Positions 14,789 through 19,285 of a stretch of 19,285 bases of DNA are shown here, one piece after another. Source of the stretch: Moryella indoligenes (lineage in GTDB: Bacteria; Bacillota; Clostridia; Lachnospirales; Lachnospiraceae); NCBI RefSeq assembly GCF_030812885.1, contig NZ_JAUSTO010000025.1, forward strand, positions 1 to 19,285, given 5' to 3'. Under the pieces are notes generated by a model that ran no database searches, had not been told where the DNA came from, and saw nothing but the letters and a program-made list of their open reading frames with translations. The position numbers were made by a program, and so were the translations under genes. The stretch's first letter is position 1; every line of letters begins with the position of its first letter.

Positions 14789-15636
14789 TCAAGCAAAGCA
14801 TCAATCTGGACATGATTCCGGGGGGGGTTACCCCCGTGGTTTATGCAAACCAGTATGACTCGAGCGAGGGGGCTATCGACTTTCATATTTATGCAAACGG
14901 TGCGCCCTATCAGATTTCTTCGTCTACGTCAGTGCTTATAAATGGAACGAAGCCCGACAAAAACGGATTCACTTATGCGGCTAGAAGTTATCAGGGTAAT
15001 TGCGTTACTTGTGATATTACGCAGCAGATGACAGCTGTGCATGGCGATGTCGAATGTGAGCTACGGTTTAAAACAGGACTCGACAGACACGGCACAATTA
15101 ATTTTATTCTTAGAGTAGAACGGGCGGCACTGGATGGTGATACTGTGGTTTCCGACACAGATATCCCACTGATCCAGCAGGCAGTAGATATTGCCGGCAA
15201 TCTGAACGAATACATCCAGAGAACGAAAGATGCCGCAGACGAAGCAACGAACGCGGCCATAACAGCAGTTGCAGCAAACGCAGCGGCAGCGGAATCACAG
15301 CGGTCAGCGGCTTTTTATAACACCAATATGCAGAGGATATATGACGGCATTGAAGTTACCAAGGCAAAAGCCAGTGCAGCGGCAGCAGAAGCTTTGGAAG
15401 CAGCTAATACAGTCAATCAGAAGCTTGCGAGTGGAGAACTGCGGGGGCCTAAGGGAGACAAGGGAGATCCAGGAGAGTGTGGGATTTCACAGACAGTATC
15501 GGGGCTATATGCCCTTTCGGTGGATGCCGTGGGAGATCTGTACGTCTGGTATGATGATGGATCCTCGCCACCGGGGTTTTCTTACAATACAGATACCGGT
15601 GAGCTTGAGTACATTTTTGATGACGGAGGCAATTAA
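14785..15636 (+). CDS. BppU-like upper baseplate protein with collagen-like segment
   Basis: This 283-residue protein has an N-terminal domain (1-125: INLDMIPGGVTPVVYANQYD, NGTKPDKNGFTYA) of the BppU/DUF2479 family that attaches receptor-binding proteins to the baseplate. An Ala-rich coiled coil (about 140-215) and a collagen-like GPKGDKGDPGE (221-231) precede a C-terminal segment with YVWYDDGSSPPGFSYNTDTG. It overlaps Tal by 4 bases and leads directly into the tail fibre gene. Confidence 0.82.
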   Translation: MIKQSINLDMIPGGVTPVVYANQYDSSEGAIDFHIYANGAPYQISSSTSVLINGTKPDKNGFTYAARSYQGNCVTCDITQQMTAVHGDVECELRFKTGLDRHGTINFILRVERAALDGDTVVSDTDIPLIQQAVDIAGNLNEYIQRTKDAADEATNAAITAVAANAAAAESQRSAAFYNTNMQRIYDGIEVTKAKASAAAAEALEAANTVNQKLASGELRGPKGDKGDPGECGISQTVSGLYALSVDAVGDLYVWYDDGSSPPGFSYNTDTGELEYIFDDGGN

Positions 15637-15637
15637 A

Positions 15638-16345
15638 ATGGCGACACAGAAGATTAGAATTGGGAATATCAAGGGACCACAAGGAGAGCGCGGAAAAACG
15701 GGAGAGCAAGGAATACCCGGAACGGCGGCATCGGTGAAGGTAGGCGCGGTTACTACTTCTGACTACGGATCAAACGCGAAAGTTACCAATTCCGGTACGT
15801 CAAGTGCGGCGGTGCTGGATTTCCAGATTCCGCAGGGCGCTCCGGGGGAGACAGTGACAGACGTCTCAGAGCTGGGGGCCAAGTCGATTACCGCAAGTGA
15901 TGCACAGTTCCCGACTTTTACGGTCGGAGAGAAAATGAAGGCCGTTCTCGGTAAGATTCAGAAGTATCTGACAGACCTGAAGGCAGATGTAGGCCAGCGC
16001 CTTCTTGCTACAAATGTGGCGAATAATCTTGCGACAACAGTAGCAGGCTACGCTTTGGATGCACGCCAGGGGAAAGCGTTGGCAGATAAGAATGCCTCAC
16101 TTGAGAATAGAATCACTCAGTTAAATGGCAAGTTGAAGGTCAAGGAAATTTCCGGTGTTATAAATAGTGACTCATTTTATGTGTTTTATGCAACGGAAGA
16201 GCTAAACCTAGGCACTATAAAAATACCAAGATATTCACGTGGTATTCACATTGGTTATGGAACAAATGCGGCTATCATAGCAGTTGATTACAACGGAAAG
16301 TTTTATCACGCATACAGAGTGCCTGAAGGATGGAAAACAAGTTAA
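15638..16345 (+). CDS. Tail fibre / receptor-binding protein with switchable C-terminus
   Basis: This 235-residue protein has a collagen-like segment (GPQGERGKTGEQGIPG, 13-28) and a beta-sandwich-like fibre motif with AAVLDFQIPQGAPGE (57-71). A conserved shaft (LLATNVANNLATTVAGYALD, ARQGKALAD, 122-150) is typical of Lachnospiraceae phage fibres. The last 73 residues, from NGKL (163-166), form the variable tip. ATG at 15638 follows GGAGG at 15625-15629; longer upstream readings run through the previous gene in another frame. The codons for NGKL lie in an inverted repeat shared with a silent alternative end on the minus strand, and the two reading frames converge with 7 bases between their stops. 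Confidence 0.82.
   Translation: MATQKIRIGNIKGPQGERGKTGEQGIPGTAASVKVGAVTTSDYGSNAKVTNSGTSSAAVLDFQIPQGAPGETVTDVSELGAKSITASDAQFPTFTVGEKMKAVLGKIQKYLTDLKADVGQRLLATNVANNLATTVAGYALDARQGKALADKNASLENRITQLNGKLKVKEISGVINSDSFYVFYATEELNLGTIKIPRYSRGIHIGYGTNAAIIAVDYNGKFYHAYRVPEGWKTS
16115..16135 (+). repeat. Left inverted repeat, candidate crossover site
   Basis: It lies within the fibre gene, covering codons for TQLNGKL. The core AAATGGCAA is identical in both copies. Confidence 0.65.
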
Positions 16346-16352
16346 ATAGGGA

Positions 16353-16670
16353 TTATCGGGCATAACACATAGTAAATAATACATATCCGCCTTCCGCACT
16401 TGCAGCGCTGTTACAGGGATACGTCGGATAGTATAAAACTGTAAATTTTCCAGTTCCGCTTAGTATAACCATTCCAACATGCCAAGTGCCGCCACCATTC
16501 TTATACAAGCAAGGGACGCGTATAGGATCTTTCGGCTTGATATCCGTACTTAGAGCCAGTATCCCCTCCACAGATACATTGTCCACGCAATACCAAATTG
16601 CTTCTCTTGTACTATATTGGAGTTTCAGTCCGGTAGTAGCACTTACGGTGGTTATCACCAAATTGCCATT
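16353..16670 (-). pseudogene. Silent alternative tail-fibre 3' end (cassette without start)
   Basis: On the minus strand a 105-codon frame starts inside the right inverted repeat (NGNLVITTVSATTGLKLQYS) and ends at 16353 with YVLFTMCYAR. It has the texture of a tail-fibre tip: a YSTREAIWYCVDNVSVEG strand pair, CLYKNGGGTWHVGMVILSGT and KFTVLYYP. In-frame upstream is a stop (TGA) and there is no promoter or ribosome binding site, so it is not expressed in this orientation. After inversion the fibre would be 267 residues instead of 235. It is intact rather than decayed. Confidence 0.72.
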
Positions 16671-16679
16671 TCACGGAGT
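16659..16679 (-). repeat. Right inverted repeat, candidate crossover site
   Basis: This is the minus-strand copy of the left site, differing at 3 of 21 positions. It marks the 5' edge of the silent cassette. Confidence 0.65.
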
Positions 16680-16683
16680 AAAC

Positions 16684-16708
16684 CTTCCGGATATGATAAT
16701 ACCGGAGG
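16684..16708 (+). promoter_or_regulatory. Hairpin covering the next ribosome binding site
   Basis: CTTCCGG (16684-16690) pairs with CCGGAGG (16702-16708) over an 11-base AT-rich loop (one T-G pair). The second arm is the GGAGG site for the ATG at 16717. The fold would hide that site, so it could tune translation of the genes after the invertible segment. There is no T run, so it is not a terminator. Confidence 0.45.
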
Positions 16709-16716
16709 TGAAGGCT

Positions 16717-16758
16717 ATGGAAGAAGTCATCAAAGAAAGGAAAAAGAATGAAAGATAA
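16717..16758 (+). CDS. 13-residue ORF coupling into the next gene
   Basis: ATG at 16717 follows GGAGGTGAAGGCT and encodes MEEVIKERKKNER, ending at 16756-16758 inside the next gene's first codons. The stop/start arrangement suggests translational coupling; a function for the peptide itself is doubtful. Confidence 0.35.
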   Translation: MEEVIKERKKNER

Positions 16759-17113
16759 AATTAAATTCAAAGATGAAACTGTACTTGAAATAGAGGACGG
16801 CGCAAGCATTTCTGCTATTGAACACATCGCGCTCAGCGAGGATGCAGCAATTGTAGCTTGCAAAATGATGACGAAGGGAAATGTACGGCATATCGAGTTC
16901 GTGAAGTCCGAAACTGGAGAAGTGTATGGAATATACGACTCGATGACTCTGGCTGCTACGCCTACCCGTAGCACGAATGAGAATGGAACTGTAACTGTAC
17001 TGCTTTCTCTGCGGGAGATGACAGATGTGGAGATCCAAATAGAGAAACTGGAAGAGTCTCAGGAGACTCAGAATGAAGCAATAGATGCTCTCATAATGGG
17101 CAGGGAGGAGTAA
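16748..17113 (+). CDS. Small tail-associated phage protein of unknown function
   Basis: This 121-residue protein begins with a beta-rich domain (KFKDETVLEIEDGASISAIE) and ends with a short coiled coil (VEIQIEKLEESQETQNEAID). Proteins of this shape regularly sit between tail fibre and holin genes in Clostridia phages. ATG at 16748 follows AAAGGAAAAAG. I do not recognise a function; a baseplate or fibre accessory role is inferred from position. Confidence 0.65.
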   Translation: MKDKIKFKDETVLEIEDGASISAIEHIALSEDAAIVACKMMTKGNVRHIEFVKSETGEVYGIYDSMTLAATPTRSTNENGTVTVLLSLREMTDVEIQIEKLEESQETQNEAIDALIMGREE

Positions 17114-17114
17114 T

Positions 17115-17231
17115 ATGGCAAAATATTTAGCAATTAGAATTAAAAAGGGAAAGCTTGTCTATGAAGAGGTGGTAGCACGGTATCCAAAGCTGAAAGAAGA
17201 GCTGGATCGTATCTTGAAGGAGGATAAGTAA
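17115..17231 (+). CDS. XkdX/CD1375-like small phage protein (38 residues)
   Basis: The product is MAKYLAIRIKKGKLVYEEVV followed by ARYPKLKEELDRILKEDK. ATG at 17115 has GGGAGGAG upstream. Tiny proteins of this type, with an early strand and a helical acidic end, lie just before the holin in many Gram-positive phages, exactly as here: the holin ATG directly follows its stop. Role unknown. Confidence 0.65.
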   Translation: MAKYLAIRIKKGKLVYEEVVARYPKLKEELDRILKEDK

Positions 17232-17651
17232 ATGAAAACAAGAATCCTTACTGTAATCGGAGCTGCCGGGGGGGCGCTGATTTCGCTACTCGGAGGGTGG
17301 GACTACGCGATGAAACTGCTTGTGATCAGCATGGCAATCGACTATACTTCGGGGCTTATGGTGGCAGGGATCTGGCACAAAAGCTCCAAATCGAAGTCAG
17401 GAGCGCTTGAATCCCGTGCTGGATTTAAGGGGTTGTGCCGAAAGGGAATGGTTATTGGGCTTGTGTTGCTCGCACATTACATGGATCTGGCAATCGGTAC
17501 ACAATATATTAGAAATGCCTTGGTGGTAGGGTATTCGGCAAATGAGATATTGTCAATTCTGGAAAACACCACTTTAATGGGAGTGTCTTACCCCGCCCCG
17601 CTCAAAAATGCATTAGAACTGCTAAAGAATGAATCGCGAGCCAAGCAGTAA
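17232..17651 (+). CDS. Holin (phi105/TcdE-type, holin family 4)
   Basis: This 139-residue membrane protein has hydrophobic segments at about residues 6-22 (LTVIGAAGGALISLLGG), 26-46 (MKLLVISMAIDYTSGLMVAG), 72-88 (KGMVIGLVLLAHYMDLA) and 92-112. The central SRAGFKGLCRKG loop is conserved in this family. It makes the membrane lesions that let the endolysin reach the wall. It starts directly after the previous stop and is followed by a strong terminator. Confidence 0.9.
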   Translation: MKTRILTVIGAAGGALISLLGGWDYAMKLLVISMAIDYTSGLMVAGIWHKSSKSKSGALESRAGFKGLCRKGMVIGLVLLAHYMDLAIGTQYIRNALVVGYSANEILSILENTTLMGVSYPAPLKNALELLKNESRAKQ

Positions 17652-17656
17652 ATATC

Positions 17657-17685
17657 GCCGCCCTCCGGGGCGGCTTTTTCTTTTT
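17657..17685 (+). terminator. Strong intrinsic terminator between holin and endolysin
   Basis: GCCGCCC (17657-17663), TCCG loop, GGGCGGC (17668-17674), then TTTTTCTTTTT. The 7-bp GC stem is perfect. The endolysin ribosome binding site follows within 15 bases, so lysin expression depends on readthrough or antitermination. Confidence 0.88.
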
Positions 17686-17699
17686 GGAGGTGAAGGTAA

Positions 17700-19034
17700 G
17701 TGAGATACACAGATACTATGACCACCATGTGGAAGCACTTGATCTCAGTAGGCTTTACACCTGAAGGCACCGCCGGGCTCATGGGCAACTTATATGCGGA
17801 GTCTGGCTGCAATCCGATGCTGGTAGAAAGGCTCTGCCTTAAGCGCCTGCGTGAGGCTGGTCAGGTCTACGACGATGCAAGCTATACGGCAGGAGTAGAC
17901 AGCGGAGCGATCAGTCGGTCGGCCTTCCTTTCACCGCTCGGCAAGCACTACGGATATGGTCTCGCACAGTGGACGACCAGTGCGCGGAAGGCGGCGCTGT
18001 ACGACCTCTGCAAGCAGCGCAGGGTGAGTATATCTGATCTTCGTACACAGCTCGACTATCTTTGCATGGAGCTCCGGGAGAGCTTCCAGAAGGTCAATAG
18101 GGTGCTCAGAGTAACAAGATCAATCAAAGAGGCATCAGACATTGTTCTGCTTCGTTTCGAGGCCCCTGCGGACGCCCAGGCGCAGCGCGGGAAGCGGCTG
18201 AGCTACTCACAGGAGACATATAATCACTATTATTATAAGGAAGGAACACATATTATGATTTCAAACTGCGGACACGATGAGCACGGCAGATATAGCGGCG
18301 GGCAGTCGGGAGATCAGACTGGGAAGGAGTGGGCGGAGATTCCATGGTACAATCGCCCGTGGACGCACGTTATTCGATTCAAGGAGCCGCGGCAGCGGCA
18401 GTATATCGCGGCGCTGGCAAGAGAGGCGGCGGGTAACGACCGGATTGGCTACGATCAGAACCAGCGTACGACCTTCTGGCAGGAGTTGAAGGTGTCGGGA
18501 TATCATCCGGCACAGATAAGAAAGCCCTGTGAGTCTGATTGCTCCGCGGGCGTGGCGGCAATCTGCAAGGCGGTGGGTTACCTGATCGGAGATGAAAAGA
18601 TGCAGCAGATCAGTCCCGACATGTATACGGGAAATGAGGTCGCTGTGCTTCGCCGGGCGGGGGCGGAGATTTTGACGGAGGCAAAGTATCTCCGGTCAGA
18701 TAAGTATCTGTATGCCGGGGATATCCTGCTTTGTGAAAGACATCACACTGCGATCTGTATCACAGATGGAGAAAAGGTACAGACTCCATACTATACGGTC
18801 GGATGGCATGAGGATGAAAAAGGCTGGTGGTACGCTGATACGACAAAAACTTACTACGCTGACAGGTGGGCACTGATCAAAGGTCGCTGGTATCTCTTCG
18901 GCTCCGATGGCTACATGCTGACCGGTATACAGGAGAGGGATGGCAGACTGTACTACCTGACAGAGACAGGGCCTTGCAAAGGAGCTTGCTGCCGGACGGA
19001 TGAGAGCGGCGCAATAATGGTGTGGGACGTGTAA
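17700..19034 (+). CDS. Modular endolysin: lysozyme-like domain + cysteine peptidase + wall-binding repeats
   Basis: This is a 444-residue lysin. Residues 1-175 resemble the phage tail lysozyme fold (EGTAGLMGNLYAESGCNP with likely catalytic E34; YGYGLAQWT). Residues 186-365 form a cysteine-peptidase-like (CHAP/NlpC-P60 type) domain beginning ISNCGHDEHGRYSGGQSGDQ, with likely nucleophile C281 (ESDCSAG) and histidine in RHHTAI (347-351). Residues 366-444 carry aromatic-rich choline-binding-like repeats (KGWWYADTTK, GRWYLFGSDGYMLTG). GTG at 17700 follows GGAGGTGAAGGTAA. It cuts peptidoglycan after holin release. No signal peptide is seen. Confidence 0.9.
   Translation: MRYTDTMTTMWKHLISVGFTPEGTAGLMGNLYAESGCNPMLVERLCLKRLREAGQVYDDASYTAGVDSGAISRSAFLSPLGKHYGYGLAQWTTSARKAALYDLCKQRRVSISDLRTQLDYLCMELRESFQKVNRVLRVTRSIKEASDIVLLRFEAPADAQAQRGKRLSYSQETYNHYYYKEGTHIMISNCGHDEHGRYSGGQSGDQTGKEWAEIPWYNRPWTHVIRFKEPRQRQYIAALAREAAGNDRIGYDQNQRTTFWQELKVSGYHPAQIRKPCESDCSAGVAAICKAVGYLIGDEKMQQISPDMYTGNEVAVLRRAGAEILTEAKYLRSDKYLYAGDILLCERHHTAICITDGEKVQTPYYTVGWHEDEKGWWYADTTKTYYADRWALIKGRWYLFGSDGYMLTGIQERDGRLYYLTETGPCKGACCRTDESGAIMVWDV
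18238..18257 (+). promoter_or_regulatory. Possible internal start for a short endolysin form
   Basis: AGGAAGGA (18238-18245) precedes an in-frame ATG at 18255 by 9 bases, exactly at the boundary of the peptidase domain (M186, then ISNCGHDEHG). A 259-residue peptidase plus wall-binding product could be made. Some clostridial phage endolysins are known to yield a separate C-terminal fragment. Inferred from sequence. Confidence 0.45.
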
Positions 19035-19038
19035 TTTT

Positions 19039-19080
19039 AAAAAAGAAAAAAGGAGGACAGGATCACTGCCCTCCTGATTT
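19039..19080 (-). terminator. Bidirectional terminator after the endolysin
   Basis: AGGAGGACAG (19051-19060), GATCA loop, CTGCCCTCCT (19066-19075), with one internal A-C mismatch. On the minus strand it is followed by TTTTTTCTTTTTT (19051-19039), a strong signal against leftward transcription entering the operon. On the plus strand it is followed by GATTTCCTTT, a weaker end for the late transcript. Confidence 0.7.
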
Positions 19081-19190
19081 CCTTTACATAGATAAGGTCA
19101 CGGGGAAGAGGTTTTCTTAAAATTGCCCCTGAATTTGCCCCATGACCAGAAAGAATTTAGAAAAATCAAAGCTTATAGCTATTTTCCTAT

Positions 19191-19214
19191 CGGGTTCGAG
19201 TCCCGCGTATCTCA
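19191..19214 (+). other. tRNA 3'-end fragment, candidate right attachment site
   Basis: CGGG-TTCGAGT-CCCG (19191-19205) is a canonical tRNA T-arm, followed by nine bases that could be the acceptor 3' strand plus discriminator (CGTATCTCA). There is no anticodon arm or D-arm upstream, so the rest of the tRNA is absent. Phages that integrate in tRNA 3' ends leave such a duplicated 3' piece at one end. The stretch 19081-19190 before it holds no gene I can support. Confidence 0.5.
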
Positions 19215-19223
19215 GTATATCAG

Positions 19224-19256
19224 GGAGTACGGTTTTAGGCCGTTGCTCCTTTTTTT
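19224..19256 (+). terminator. Intrinsic terminator after the tRNA fragment
   Basis: GGAG (19224-19227) and ACGG (19229-19232) pair with CCGT (19240-19243) and CTCC (19246-19249), with small bulges, followed by seven T residues. It looks like the original terminator of the host tRNA gene and supports the attachment-site reading. Confidence 0.7.
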
Positions 19257-19285
19257 CTAGTGTTTATAAAGCTTTGACTGCTCAT

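Larger units (their letters stand above)
16115..16679. mobile_element. Probable invertible DNA segment (tail-fibre switch)
   Basis: The segment is bounded by a 21-bp inverted repeat with 18 identities. The left copy at 16115-16135 is ACTCAGTTAAATGGCAAGTTG; the right copy at 16659-16679 reads ACTCCGTGAAATGGCAATTTG on the minus strand. Inversion would replace the fibre tip with the minus-strand cassette in the same reading frame (NGKL to NGNL). No invertase gene is present in the window, so it would be supplied from elsewhere in the prophage or host. Confidence 0.7.

Noticed and set aside
15269..15637. Upstream extension of the tail fibre reading frame
   Set aside because: It overlaps the BppU-like gene in another frame. 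The start at 15638 has a proper site and opens with a collagen-like fibre segment.
16115..16679. Diversity-generating retroelement as the source of fibre variation
   Set aside because: There is no reverse transcriptase and no template repeat. The two ends are unrelated sequences joined at inverted repeats, which fits inversion.
19100..19144. TTGCCCC direct repeat pair near the right end as an excisionase or integrase site
   Set aside because: Two short copies without further symmetry are too little to support a site.

Overview
The window is the late (structural and lysis) half of a tailed, siphovirus-type prophage. The host is most likely a Gram-positive Clostridia bacterium of Lachnospiraceae type. 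This is inferred from the moderate GC content, the strong AGGAGG-type ribosome binding sites and the protein families present: SPP1 gp6-like portal, DUF4355 scaffold, Gp19/Gp15/Gp42 connector, a DUF5361 chaperone part, BppU-like baseplate protein, and a lysin with choline-binding-like repeats. No integrase, lysogeny repressor or replication gene is visible, so those modules must lie left of the window. A tRNA-like T-arm with acceptor 3' strand, followed by a terminator (19191-19256), suggests the right attachment junction.

Layout. 1-92: start of a leftward gene with its own promoter. 132-837: a frameshifted DUF4406 gene and a late-gene regulator. 834-1480: candidate late promoter, a terminator-like hairpin, an HNH endonuclease and a possible cos region. 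1481-7306: small terminase, portal, MuF protein with a C-terminal toxin domain, two small minus-strand RNA genes, large terminase, scaffold and major capsid protein. 7309-10166: head-tail connectors, tail tube, and tail chaperones joined by a -1 frameshift. 10153-16345: tape measure, distal tail protein, tail endopeptidase, baseplate protein and tail fibre. 16115-16679: a probable invertible segment carrying an alternative tail-fibre end on the minus strand. 16717-19034: small tail-associated proteins, holin, terminator and a two-enzyme endolysin. 19035-19285: terminators and the att-like site.

How the parts work together. The late regulator probably turns on the rightward operon, whose genes overlap or abut almost throughout. 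HNH and the terminases cut and package DNA; portal, MuF, scaffold and capsid build the head; the connector, tail and baseplate genes build the tail; holin and endolysin release the phage. Two accessory systems stand out. (1) The MuF protein ends in a PD-(D/E)xK-like, probably CdiA-type, nuclease toxin. It is followed not by an immunity gene but by two tandem ~93-bp units on the opposite strand. Each unit has a promoter, a ~55-nt RNA with compensatory stem changes and a terminator. (2) The tail-fibre gene and a silent, oppositely oriented 3' end share an in-frame 21-bp imperfect inverted repeat, which predicts host-range switching by DNA inversion.
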